A stretch of DNA of 64,000 bases from NCBI GenBank assembly GCA_027475525.1, contig JAMWFC010000115.1, positions 1,488,001-1,552,000 on the forward strand, read 5' to 3'. The notes beneath the pieces were generated by a model, which saw nothing but the letters and a program-made list of their open reading frames with translations, had not been told where the DNA came from and ran no database searches. Shown one piece after another: positions 11,061-21,793 of the stretch (positions are counted from its first letter, which is position 1; each line of letters opens with the position of its first letter). This stretch comes from Macrolepiota albuminosa (Eukaryota; Basidiomycota; Agaricomycetes; Agaricales; Agaricaceae). The position numbers and the translations under genes are program-made.

Positions 11061-13058
11061 TCAAGCACCTCCCACAGTAACAGTCTCTCCAACAGGGGGA
11101 GAGACTGCAGCGGAGGCGACATGGGTAGTTTGTTGCGCTGCTTCCTGAGGGAGAGCTCCAGGCACAAGAGACATAGGTACGTAAACAGGAGACATGACCT
11201 GCGTCGGCGCATGGGAATGATCGACCGAGCTCGCGCTCTGCGCCGGAGTTTGCATGAGAAACACCGAAGGAGGTGGCTGCGGTGGCTGATACGGCACATA
11301 TCCGTGAGGGTAAGATTGGGTACGATGAGGTCGTGGGCCACGGGGCATAGACTGGGATTGTGTGCGCTGAGGCAGCGGTGGCGGTGGCTGTGTCGAAAAT
11401 GTAGGATATGGAACCGGGAAGGGATAGGGATAGGGATATACAGCAGGAATCATGGGACTGTTAGTCTGTGGCTGAAAGTCGGTTGATGTAGATACTGTCC
11501 GTTGATGGTGAGACCGTCCTTGATTACGGCTCCGATAGTCAGCATGATGTGTATGACGACGTGGTTCTCGGTGGTGAGTCCGTTGGTGATCAGACGATCG
11601 ATTACGGACGCGGAGACCGGGCGAAGAGGTGGGTATAGAGGAGGTACCTGTGCTCGCCCTTGTGCTCGCCCGCATGGAGCTACTGTTCGAGCTCAACAAG
11701 TCGACTTCACCGCTTCCATTTTTGACAGAGAGGACCACGCCTGGTGTACCTCTGTACCACGAGGTCATGGGCTTCTTGACGCCACCAGCAATACCGTGCC
11801 TCGCGTCACGCCCCGGGCGATAATCGTCAGTCACTCGTTCCGGTGCGATCCATGGAAGGCGATATAACTTGACAAGGAAACTCTTCACTGGACTGAGCTG
11901 AGAGGAGAATGAAGGCTCCGAATTGAGCGATGTGGACATCGTCCCTGGAGAACGTGGTGATGAGGACAAGGTCATCTTACGGTAATCTGAGGTGTGAGGC
12001 GGTCGAACAAGCACTGGGCTTTGAGTATGAACCTCTGCCGGGATGGAAGCGGCAGGAGATCGCGGATTTTGACTCTGACTGTTAGAAAGCCTATTCGGTG
12101 TCTGTACTGGAAGAGGTAGGGCTGGTTCTTCTGCACGGTAATCTTCCTGTTCAGGGAGATTATAGACTGTCACCGTGTTAGGACCATGGCCAGGTATTAC
12201 TGCAGGAGGACTAGGCTGCACTGGGGCGACAGGAGGTTCTGTGTGGTGCTGGTGATCAACAGCTTCTTCCGATGGAGGTGAGACGCAAAAGCTGGGGTGA
12301 TGTCGGCGCTGACTGAGAGAAGGCCCTTGTATGAGGGGAGTAGGTGGCTCAGGAGGATGAGGAACAGGCATCTCCAGCGCTTCGATGTATCGAGTGTTAG
12401 ACGGACCTGCTACAGGAGTGGGAGGGTTTGTGGCATACAGCGGAAGAGTGTTTACTGTATCAGTGCCGTTTGTGAAAGTTGCATTTGTAAGAGTTCCTCC
12501 GCTACCATAGTTAGCTCTCCTAAAGTACTTTCGCTTATCACCGAAACTACGGTGCTTGAGAACGACTTTCGGAAGTCGTCTCAAGCCATTCACAAAGCCT
12601 CCAACGAAACCGCCCTCTCTTCGTGAGCTTGCATTGGCTTCAGTAGGGACGTCGGTGATTGGAATCCGACCTCGAACAAGACCCTGGGTAAGATATCCGG
12701 CCTCCAATCCAGGAAGATTCGGATCGATATTCATATATTCTTCTTCATCTTCGGAAGTCTCCGGGATGTGCTCAGCATTGGTTGTCTGAAGCTGATGATG
12801 ATGTGCTTGCGGTTGGGGGTCAGGCAAAGGGCGAGTTGTCCGGACAGGCGAAGGTAAGGGTTCATCGGGAGGAGGAGGAGGAGGGTTTTGTTGATTGGAT
12901 AGAACCCACGAATGCGTACTGGCATGGCTGTAGTGTGAGTTACGGGTCAGAGATCGCCTGATTGCATCTCCAGCCAGCATCAAAGAGTTGCGGTTTGATT
13001 CCGTCATGAAGAAAGTCGGGAGATGGGCAAGTAGTAAGAGGGCAGAATCGATAGACAC
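11061..13058 (-). CDS. Large disordered protein, basidiomycete-type, function unknown
   Basis: A single open frame of 665 codons, with start at 13058 or, more likely, the second methionine at 13007 (MTESNRNSLMLAGDAIRRSL). The protein is dominated by Pro, Ser, His and Gln runs. Two blocks look constrained: VKSFLVKLYRLPWIAPERVT with DYRPGRDARHG and KPMTSWYRG in the middle, and GGFVGGFVNGLRRLPKVVLK near residue 150. A Tyr/Pro-rich segment follows near residue 550. No enzyme motif, signal peptide or membrane helix was seen. It is transcribed divergently from the membrane-protein gene at 13687. I do not recognise the family. The long uninterrupted frame in moderate-GC sequence makes it a credible gene. 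Confidence 0.75.
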   Translation of the reverse strand: MSIDSALLLLAHLPTFFMTESNRNSLMLAGDAIRRSLTRNSHYSHASTHSWVLSNQQNPPPPPPDEPLPSPVRTTRPLPDPQPQAHHHQLQTTNAEHIPETSEDEEEYMNIDPNLPGLEAGYLTQGLVRGRIPITDVPTEANASSRREGGFVGGFVNGLRRLPKVVLKHRSFGDKRKYFRRANYGSGGTLTNATFTNGTDTVNTLPLYATNPPTPVAGPSNTRYIEALEMPVPHPPEPPTPLIQGPSLSQRRHHPSFCVSPPSEEAVDHQHHTEPPVAPVQPSPPAVIPGHGPNTVTVYNLPEQEDYRAEEPALPLPVQTPNRLSNSQSQNPRSPAASIPAEVHTQSPVLVRPPHTSDYRKMTLSSSPRSPGTMSTSLNSEPSFSSQLSPVKSFLVKLYRLPWIAPERVTDDYRPGRDARHGIAGGVKKPMTSWYRGTPGVVLSVKNGSGEVDLLSSNSSSMRASTRASTGTSSIPTSSPGLRVRNRSSDHQRTHHREPRRHTHHADYRSRNQGRSHHQRTVSTSTDFQPQTNSPMIPAVYPYPYPFPVPYPTFSTQPPPPLPQRTQSQSMPRGPRPHRTQSYPHGYVPYQPPQPPPSVFLMQTPAQSASSVDHSHAPTQVMSPVYVPMSLVPGALPQEAAQQTTHVASAAVSPPVGETVTVGGA

Positions 13059-13686
13059 AAGGTGAGGGCCTGATTCTGCGGAATGTAATATATATTAGTT
13101 GTCTCCACACGTGTCAGGACATTCGGAACGGCTGCATTCAGAGCGGCTGGGGTTCTGTGACAGCATGTGAATGAAGGCAGGAGTTGGCGGTTGGTGACCT
13201 ATCATCTTTTAACTACCGATCCTCGCATGACGATTCCGTGTAAGGTTCGGGCAACGAGGCTCGGTCCGTTAACTGTGCTTCATGCTGTGTGGATAAGAGC
13301 TTATCTAGAATATGGACGAATGACCGGCCAGTACTTGTATATGTGAAGATGCATCACATCACCGTCGCTTGCCAGATACTATCTTCACGTCTTAGTCTCC
13401 GGAACTCGACAATAGACTTAGCCAGTGACGTATGAGTGGGGTCAGAGTGCAGCACTAGCGTGGTCAACAGGCGGATACATTACAAACGTGTTTCAGTAGT
13501 CAGTTTCGAGGAGTGAGTTACTTCTCGGTCCTTTGTCTATCTAGATGTTCCTGCGAATGATGTGGAAATATTAGATCTCCGTTTCCAGTTTTTACACAGA
13601 GATGTCCTGGAAACACGGCCTTTATCCCATTTAAGAGTTTCGCCTAAGCGCTTCAAGGAGACGTGCTTACGTGACTTTGAACCCTC
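13059..13686. promoter_or_regulatory. Divergent intergenic promoter region
   Basis: 628 bp between two head-to-head genes. A TATA-like run (taatatatatta, about 13087-13098) lies 30-40 bp upstream of the minus-strand frame. No clear TATA was seen for the plus-strand gene. No repeats were noticed. Confidence 0.45.
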
Positions 13687-15438
13687 ATGGCTTTACCTTT
13701 GAACACGCAAGAGTCTCTGGGCGATCCGTCGTTTGCAGAAAACAACGCTATAACGGAGGAAGGTCACAACAAAAGTCGTTCACCCGCAGTCGGCCGGTTC
13801 TCCGTATTTGATGTTGACAGCTTTGACAAAGACTATTTGCCCCACCCAGGAGCTCATGACAAAAAGTTTCCTGGCAAGAAGAAGAAGAAACCCGATTTCC
13901 ACCATTGGTTCTCAGCTGATACCATGGCACCGCAAAAAACCGAAAGTAATCCGGACGACTTCATAGCTTCGAATGATACTGCGCCATACGTTGCAATTGA
14001 TCCATTCGTACCTTCAGTCGCAAAAAGCGTTGCTAACATTACACTTTCATCCCGTCTTCCCACCATGCAACCCCAAGTTCTGCCGACAACAGATAAGATT
14101 ACACCATCAGAAGAAGATCACGAAGTCGCCACTATTCCTACCTCAAGCTATATCATCGCCTTCCTTTTGGACACGCTACCACGGCAGATCTACCTGTATT
14201 TTCTATTGACCTTGCCATCACTCTATTTTTCACGTGTTTCTCGAATTTTTGAAGAAGCCGCAATAAGCATGCCGGATATCAAGAGAATGGTCATCTCTTC
14301 AGCCGATGACAATCGTATTCCCAGCACAACCTTAATGCGGGGCATGCCTTCTTATGATTCTCAAGTTGTCGCGCGTTTCAAAGAATCATGGGAACAGTTC
14401 GTTGATACTCTCATGAAGGAGTGGAAAACTCTAAACCTCGTCACAGTATTGTTGTTATCGTGAGTACATTGTCATCTCTTGTGCTTCACGTTGGTCATAT
14501 TTTAATTAGTGCAATCTTGACGACACTCCAGATTGATGGTGCTGCAACTGACCCTTATACTCGATACTTTGCATTTCTGGCGCTCGTATGTTCCTTAATG
14601 AGCCTTCTATACGGCTGCATATATACCATCAGGTTTAATACGATGCGCAAAACACACAGAGCGGCAGAGTGGGCAGAGGTCAGGGAGTCTATGTTTACCC
14701 GTTTTATGACTTATTCAAGTTGAATCGTTTCAGGAAGGGCAGAAGACGAGAACTTCTATCTGGTGGAACGTTTGGGTCCTACTTGCAATGCCTGCCGTGT
14801 GGTTATCATGGTGAGGCAAGTGCTCGTTTTTTCAGGTATTAGGTACTCATACAATGCTTCATAGGTCTATCATATTCTACTTTACCTGCGTAATGACCTT
14901 GCTCTGGCGTACTGGGACAATCAATGACAATGTACTACAAATTACACCACTGATTGCACTTGGTCCTCGCCTTTCCGTCACTTTTATCTTCGTGCTCGGC
15001 CTCATCTACTTGTGCTTCATTATCAAAGAGTTTCGCCGGTATGGAGCTGCGATGGACAAAGCTTGGAGAACGAGGGTACTGGAATGGAAAGGGACTCGAT
15101 TTAACACGCCTAACGTTCCTCGCGATCCATCCACCAGATTTAACATGCCTAACGTTCCTCGCGATCCATACACCAAAGGAATGGGAGCTTACTTTCCATT
15201 TTCACAGAAACCGCCGAAGGCTGAGTCAGAAACATCACATTACCCAGTGCTATCGTTTCCCCCTGCTGTTCCAGGTCGGTCGCCACCGAACTCTGGTGAA
15301 GTACCTTTTGACGCGATTAAATTGGTTGATTTGGGCACGAATTCCCACGCATCGTACGGCAGGCCGTGGTTCCTTCAAGGTCGTGACATAGGACATCTCG
15401 ATTGGAATAGATTCATTTGGGTACGTGTCGTGGACTAA
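13687..15438 (+). CDS. Multi-pass membrane protein, paralogue of the gene at 42369-44224
   Basis: Exons 13687-14459, 14510-14678, 14734-14810 and 14865-15438 join in phase with GT-AG introns and give 530 residues. The first roughly 140 residues are polar. Hydrophobic segments then follow: around YLYFLLTLPSLYFSRV; LVTVLLLSAILTTL across the first intron; FAFLALVCSLMSLLYGCIY; VWVLLAMPAVWLSWSIIFYF; and LSVTFIFVLGLIYLCFIIKEF split as FIFVLGLIYLCFIIKEF. This suggests four or five membrane spans, with a polar tail carrying a duplicated motif (NVPRDPSTRFNMPNVPRDP). The paralogue at 44224-42369 (minus) has exons of the same 169 and 77 nt at the matching place. I do not recognise the family. The stop lies only 8 bp before the next frame; an intron 15421-15485 would instead fuse both frames into one 942-residue protein. 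Confidence 0.8.
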
Positions 15439-15446
15439 GTTAGGCA

Positions 15447-16814
15447 TTGACAATGGTTGACTGTGGTTGGGTGGCTGCCATGAAGGATGCTTCTCAAGCA
15501 TGGGACCAACCGCGTCTTGACTTTGTAACACATCCGGAACGTTCTGGTGGAGCACCAGCGGTTCAGGCTACACCACAAGATGTCGTCGCGCAACTAATTG
15601 CTAAATGGAATGTCGAATTTTTCGTTCCTCGCGGAACGCAGGCTGTACTCTGCGAAGAACAGACAGATGAAGAACCAACGTTGCTATCGTATGCAATCTA
15701 TCTTATCGATTTGGTACCATCACCAGACACAGACACACCCTCGGCCGCAGTAGAAGGTGAACAACTCACGCTTTGCTTTGGGCACAAACCGACGGGAGTT
15801 CAGCGTATCAATCTTTACGAACCTGTGCCACCCTATGGTGATATCCAAAAAGCAATATCGCGACCTCTTCATATGCACGTGGCGACAACTAGGCAACCTG
15901 AATCGACTTCATGGCCGTTATCAACTTCCGATGCTGGAGCTGCTGAAGGCCCCGGTGAGGATGTGAGAAACTCCAATGATGGCGATGAACAAGGCGACCA
16001 TCTTCCCAGCTTGTATCCTCAGCCGGCTATTGGATCTATTAGACAGGAACCAATCACGATCTCCGTTCAATCCCCCGAGGAGGACTCTGGGTTACCACCG
16101 CTACCCTACCAAGAACAAGAAATTTCTCAGGGTGAGCTGCAGCTGAATCAAAATTACTCGGACGTTGAGTACAATCTACCTGATCTGGAGGAATGGCCGA
16201 AGGACTGGCGACCGAATTATGGGATCATCATTCCAAGGCTACGTGGTGCGTCGTTTTTCAACCCCGGCTGTATGACCGAAGTCTTACCGCTAATACACCT
16301 ATGTTTCTTTCCCTTTGCAGAATTTAAAGACCTAGCGGAGCGTGGAATCTGCGTAACCCTCTCCTACGCCTCTGACCCATACGTCATCTACGACCTGCGT
16401 TTTCCCCCGAACCCATCAACTCTCTCCTTCCCTATCATCCAGCGTAACTACGACCAACTAGACTTAGGCATGCGCGCAACTGATCCGCCCGTCAAGCAGA
16501 TGCGCCTGTGCCACCCCATGTTGCCGTGGTACATCGACGTGCGCCAAAGCCAGCCTGGCGGCGTCACGGTCGAGGATGTGGTCACGCAGGTGTTTCGGGA
16601 GCTGCAATCACCGATTAGAAAGATACATTATCGTAATACGGATCCCGATACCGCGACAGGGGTTGCGATGGCATTCGAGCGCAGGACGCAAGGGAACAGA
16701 GAGGAGTGGGCGAAAGGGATTAAGAAGTTAGATTATCTTGAGGATAAGATAGTTTTTGTCGGCCTTGTGAGGACTGAAGGAGGCCTATGGGAGATGAAGA
16801 CGACGGTTGCATAA
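15447..16814 (+). CDS. DUF6699-domain protein (may be the 3' half of the preceding gene)
   Basis: Exons 15447-16245 and 16321-16814 give 430 residues. The intron (gtgcgt...tttgcag) restores an EFKD junction shared with the paralogue at 39.8 kb. The C-terminal 165 residues carry the DUF6699 pattern: YDLRFPPNPSTLSFP, HPMLPWYIDV, GVTVEDVVTQVF, and a closing KLDYLEDKIVFVGLVR. The N-terminal part has another compact segment (KWNVEFFVPRGTQAVLCEE, AIYLIDLVP). DUF6699 is a basidiomycete family without a known biochemical role. A separate gene starting 8 bp after its neighbour's stop is odd. Splicing from 15420 to 15486 keeps frame and would make this the cytosolic tail of the membrane protein, which I think at least as likely. 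Confidence 0.75.
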   Translation: MTMVDCGWVAAMKDASQAWDQPRLDFVTHPERSGGAPAVQATPQDVVAQLIAKWNVEFFVPRGTQAVLCEEQTDEEPTLLSYAIYLIDLVPSPDTDTPSAAVEGEQLTLCFGHKPTGVQRINLYEPVPPYGDIQKAISRPLHMHVATTRQPESTSWPLSTSDAGAAEGPGEDVRNSNDGDEQGDHLPSLYPQPAIGSIRQEPITISVQSPEEDSGLPPLPYQEQEISQGELQLNQNYSDVEYNLPDLEEWPKDWRPNYGIIIPRLRGASFFNPGCMTEVLPLIHLCFFPFAEFKDLAERGICVTLSYASDPYVIYDLRFPPNPSTLSFPIIQRNYDQLDLGMRATDPPVKQMRLCHPMLPWYIDVRQSQPGGVTVEDVVTQVFRELQSPIRKIHYRNTDPDTATGVAMAFERRTQGNREEWAKGIKKLDYLEDKIVFVGLVRTEGGLWEMKTTVA

Positions 16815-17094
16815 TTGTGAGGAGAGGCAGATGTATGTTTAAATCTTTTCAGCATACAGGAAGACTTTGAGCCTCCTACTTATGTACGAGTCCGTTTACG
16901 GTTTGAGAATAGCAATAGCTGCCGCACGCTATTCGATGTGTGGAAGTCTGCCAGCTACAATGCTATTGAGATAATGAGGTTCAGTTTAACTTCCGATTAA
17001 TTAACAACTTATTCTATGTACAATCTTACCAAATGTAAGTAGATGCCAATCCCTCCATCCTTCCGTGGTTTCACTGTCCTCTCATCCCATCCGA

Positions 17095-20017
17095 TCACAC
17101 CTTCCGTCTCCACCTCCTCTCTACACCCCTACTGCTCCCCGCATCGGCCTCATTCTCAACCTCCTCCCTCTTCCGCCGATGCATCTCCCTCGCCATCTCA
17201 TTAATCTCCTCCGTCTCCTGCGTGTCAGGAAACCCGATATTCCAGTAGCCCGGCGGCGTCTTGGGCCGCTCCCAGTGGTGTCTGTGCCGTGAGATCGCTT
17301 GTCGATGAAAAGTAATTTCATTATCTTTCTCATGTTGGCGTGCGTGCGTGTTGCTGCTGCTGCTGCTGCTACTTGGTTTGGAATCTAAATTCGTCGTCCT
17401 AGTGGTCTTGGATTTAGATTTGAGTGATGAGCCTGAGCCCGACCCGTGCCGTGGGCAAACGTGCGACGTGGATTTTGCAGGAGTGGATTGGGGAGAGCGC
17501 CATAGAGGTGCTTGTAGACGTTTAGGAAGGGGGCCGACGGCTTCGTAATACTAAGAGATACGATCAGCTTCGGACTTCGTAAAAGAAAAGAGTAAGGATC
17601 AAACACACATCACGACAACACTCGCAATCCCCTGCCTCCATCTGCTTCCTATCCCTCTTTCCTCTCACAACCTCGTCATATTTGTAGCTCAATCCGCCAT
17701 TTCGAGAAGGGTTGATCTCGAACTGGGCGTTGATGGTCATGGTGTCTTTAGGCCTGCCGGGAGGTATCTTAAGCAAGGTAAAGGGTGCAAGACAATCTGA
17801 GAAGCTTACGCGGCGTTCTTACCGTACCTCCCCCGCCCTTTGTAAACAGAGTAATCTTCAGTCCGTTTCTGAGTTGTTGGAGGAGGATTTGCGGGTGTCG
17901 ATGAGGGAAACTCTACGTCCAGATCCACGTCCAAATCACCTTCCTTTCCCCTTTCCCTCTCCTCTCTCTCCTTCCCTTTCCCATCCTTCCCCACCTCAGA
18001 CGTCACAGTCGATCTCAATTCAGGCACTTTCACCGTCATATCCTCACTAACTCTCCTCGCCTTCCTCGCCCGCATACTCTCCTCATCCGGACTCGAGATC
18101 ACCCTTCGGTCGCCAGGGAATGTAGGTTGTGCGGAATCCAGAACAGTCTGGACGTGTGGTTGTAGAAGCGAGGCCTTAGCCGGGCGTGCAGGACACGGCG
18201 TGGGGTCGAGAAACGGTAGCGAGAACACTATCACAAGGGATAAGTAATTCGTTGTCAATGAGACAAGGACGAGGAAGAAACGCACTTTGGCTTTGAGAGT
18301 CCGGTTCGGTTTCGGATGACAAGATTGGTGCGGGGGATGTGGGTATCATGGGTGTGGTAAGTACGACCTGGGGCGGGGATGAGGGCTGGACGAAGAGGGC
18401 TGGGCTATCAACGACTGGACATTTCACGGTTAGGGTGGGCATCATGCCTGGACAGGGAGGAGGGGAACAGTACCTCGTACATCCTCCTCGATGCCCAATG
18501 ACGCAGCGTTCCGTTGTTCAACGGATGCCCATCTTAAATACACACGCAGTCAGTGTAAAGATTCAAGAGTGGTATTAAGACGAGAATACGTACGCAATCT
18601 CATTCTCCTGCTTTCCATGAGCACTTGAGCTTCTAGGACGGATGATGTTCATGGGCTCAAAGACGAGTGGTTTTCTAAAAGACGAGGTATTCGAAACGCT
18701 TGGTGAGGATAGAGGCACGTTCGTTCGGGTCACTGAATTGAGGGACTTATTACACAGAGGTTTAGACACTGTTCCAACGACCGTCGGCGAAGAATGAGGT
18801 GAAGCAGCAATCCCGTCTCGCGGACAAGGGGACGAAGGCGGATCTGAATTTTCATTCCGCACGATCGATGGGCCTTGAGCCTTTGGAGGCAATGAATGTG
18901 ATAAAGAACCCTCGTTGAACAGGTTAGGCGATGACGAGGGTGGCTTAGGATGTGTCACGGCGTCCAAGAGTTTATTGCGAAGGAAAGGGATGCGGCGAGC
19001 AGATGACTGCGAGTGGACGAGCGTTGGTCTTGGTGGGGTTTGGTTCTCCTTGTTTTCGACTCCCCCTAGAGGCGGCGGCTTCGAGAACGGCGAAGGTGTA
19101 GGAACTGTGGCGAAAAAATATCATGAGACGATCAAAGAACTGGTATGAAACGAAACGATGGTCGTACCTATACCCTCTTCGATCTCCATCAGCATCTGTT
19201 TCTTCATCCTGATATCTTTCTTAAACCTCCTCCTCTTCTCTTCCTCGTTCACGCATTCGAGCTCCTCATTCTCCTGATCTTCCTCTACAAGCTTCCCTTT
19301 ATCGAACATCCATTCTTTCACCTTCTTCCACCGCGCATAGTCGAGCTTGTAACGTTCTGCAGCGCGTTCTTTCACATCTAGAAGGGAGTCGTAACGGTCT
19401 TGAAGATGTTTGATTTCCTGTTCGAGGCGAGAAATCGTGGTCTCTGCCGTGGTTGTGGTAGTCCTATGAGGAATAGTCAGACGATAGACTCGTAGGTATA
19501 GCTATGATACTCACTTGTTCTCATTAATACGGCACGCCTCAAGAGATTCTATACGCTCCAGCAGAGCCTTATTCTCAATCTGTATTTTTTCAAACTCATG
19601 ACTATTCCTATAGTACGACGCGTTAGAACCTCAAAAAGCACTATATAAGACAAAGGAAATATCCAATCACCTTTTTCCTCCTTCCAACACCCTTACACGC
19701 TCCTTTAATTCCTCGTTCGACCTCCTAAGCTGCCCAACTTCCTCCTCCAAGTTCACAACGCGCTCCAAACACTCTTTATACGACAAGTCCTGCGCCGCGA
19801 CATCAATCGACATCTGCGCCTCGAACACATCGCGGAACCCGAGAGACTGTGCGAGCGCGTTACCCCGCTGCTGTGCTTCCCACTGCCGCTTGAGACTCTC
19901 GTTGTTCGCGTGTTGGAGTCGCTGGATTTTCTGGTCCTTTTGCGCGAGTTCGCGTTGGTGCAAGGTGAGGAGGAGAGCGTCGCGTGGGCGATCGACTTTG
20001 CTGGAGAAGGGTTCCAT
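17095..20017 (-). CDS. ctp1: Sae2/Ctp1/CtIP-family DNA end-resection factor
   Basis: Sae2/Ctp1/CtIP activates the Mre11-Rad50 nuclease to open blocked double-strand-break ends for homologous recombination and meiosis. I join nine exons on the minus strand: 20017-19671, 19607-19515, 19463-19168, 19104-18594, 18532-18474, 18414-18286, 18227-17810, 17753-17609 and 17550-17095. All phases agree and introns are 51-63 nt, giving 817 residues. The N-terminal roughly 240 residues are coiled coil (LNEL-type heptads such as ECLERVVNLEEEVGQLRRSN). The middle is disordered. The C-terminal domain has the family signatures: a CECC pair (GDCECCRDYYEAVGPLP, about residue 662), then SRHRHHWERPKTPPGYW with GFPDTQE (about residue 752), the DNA-binding RHR motif. 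Both the tetramerising coil and the catalytic-activation tail are therefore present. It is convergent with the DUF6699 gene. Confidence 0.9.
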
Positions 20018-20630
20018 TGGATTAGATTAGGACATGGCGATTGGAACGTGGACGCAGGCAGATATATAATTGTGAAAAACAGGTCAAAACAAAAGGTTGT
20101 CATTCTTGGATTGATGAGAAGCCGGAATTGCGGCTTCTCAATTGTGAGCTTATAGCAGCTTACGAGAACAGGGTGTGAATAGCTCAAAAGGCCTTGTCGG
20201 TATTCACTTCGACCAGGACATGGTAAGTAGTAGGATACAATACTTTTGGACATGGAGCAGGCGTTTGTTCAAGGGTTGACTCATTCATTGTTCATCAAAC
20301 AGTTTGATTTACCGGTCATCATTGCGACCTTCTCAAGATGATTTCTAAAACCATAAGTTTACCACAAGAAAAGCATGGAAATGATTTCTTAAAGGCTAGG
20401 AGAAAAAGCTTTAAGAGCAGATTCTGAGGATCTGGGTGAAACACCACCGCGCCTGCTACGAGAGTATCTCACGTCTATAAACTGGGAAATACCATTTGGG
20501 TGATGATAGGTCCTGGGAGGAGTGGGAATAATACCATTCAGTTCTACTGGCCAGGCTCTGAGAAGGCCACAGGGCCAGTTTCACAGTTGACTGTTGATCG
20601 TTGATTGGCAGATGAGAATTCCGTTTTGTC
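20018..20630. other. Intergenic stretch
   Basis: Upstream flank of the Sae2-like gene, including aattgtgaaaaa-type AT-rich sequence and a short inverted repeat (gagaagccggaattgcggcttctc, split as gagaagccg / cggcttctc, about 20117-20140). No gene is supported. Confidence 0.5.
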
Positions 20631-21793
20631 GGCGTTTGACATCCTTGATTTCGAAGTGATTCCAAAATGCTTGTACATACATATGATCCCATCCTTACAT
20701 ACGTGTCTAGTGATTGTAGTGATTGTAGAAATACAAAAAAGAACACAAGGGAAAAAACCAAGCGAGAGAAAGACGTAGCTATAACTGAATATTGATAACA
20801 TAACATAGCGAGGTGCTTGATGATACAACCACCCACCAGAGGAAGAAAATGTTGAGCTGGACCGGTCTCGGGGAGCAGAATGACAATGGAGATCTGAATA
20901 AAGAGGTAGATAACCTCAGTGATTGTAGAGCACTAATATATTGTGTATATACCTGAATAAAGAGGTAGATACTATTCAAGTAAGTAAAGATAAATGTAAT
21001 AACAAATGTGGGACTTACACCTCAGTGATTGTAGAGCACTGAGGTGTGACCGTAACATATGCAAAAAAAAAACATCCGAAGATTATGTAACTTGTTATTT
21101 GATAAGACCGTATCCTCAACAGAAAAATCCTGCCCACCAACGCCAAATCCACTCTATCTCTTACGCAATCATTTGGTCTTCATCTCCCACCGCTTATCCA
21201 TGGTTCTAACAAGCCCGATAAAAGTCACCTTATCTCCCAAATAATCGACCTTCCTAACCCCCATTTCCCTCTCCTCCTTGCGTCCTTCCGTCCTGAGCTC
21301 AAACGCCTTACCGATCCTCTCCCGATTCGCACTATTCAGGTCCTCATTCCAATACTGCTGCAGGATAATCTGCTGGTGCAGCTGATCAAACATCTGCACG
21401 AGGACATCATAGACGGTGATGCCGTTCGCCTGGCCCTGTTGTACATCGATGTACCACGGGAGGAGCGGGTGGAAGAGCTGCATGTGCTCTGCGGGTGGGT
21501 GCGTTGCGAGCTGGGCGAGGTCGATGTTGTTCGGCGGGCGTCGGAGGTATGGGAAGGTCAGGACTTCGGGGTTCGGGGGGTACCGCAAGTCGTAAGAGAT
21601 GTAGATGTCGGATTGTTTGGAGAGAAGGATATCGGTCACTGGGCGTTTGTACTGGAGGAGTTCATTCACTGTGCGTTTGATTGGGTCTTTGAATTCTGGG
21701 GTGGGAAAAGGGTATATATAGATCAGTCTGGATTGTCTTGCCAGATGATGGAGAACACACCTCGGACCCCCGACCCAAGCTTTTGGATGGAAA
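20631..21793 (-). repeat. Segmental duplication, copy 1 (other copy 39551-40439)
   Basis: From gcgtttgacatccttgattt to the word ttttggatggaaaca, this block matches 39551-40439 in the same orientation at high identity. The DUF6699 exon, its upstream intron and about 230 bp of 3' flank are shared. Copy 1 has an extra block of about 270 bp (roughly 20846-21119) containing repeats of the phrase cctgaataaagaggtagata and ctcagtgattgtagagcac. Confidence 0.85.

Noticed and set aside
18448..18473. Alternative acceptor in the Sae2-like gene giving a 26-nt intron
   Set aside because: Too short to splice; the acceptor at 18415 gives a 59-nt intron in the same frame.
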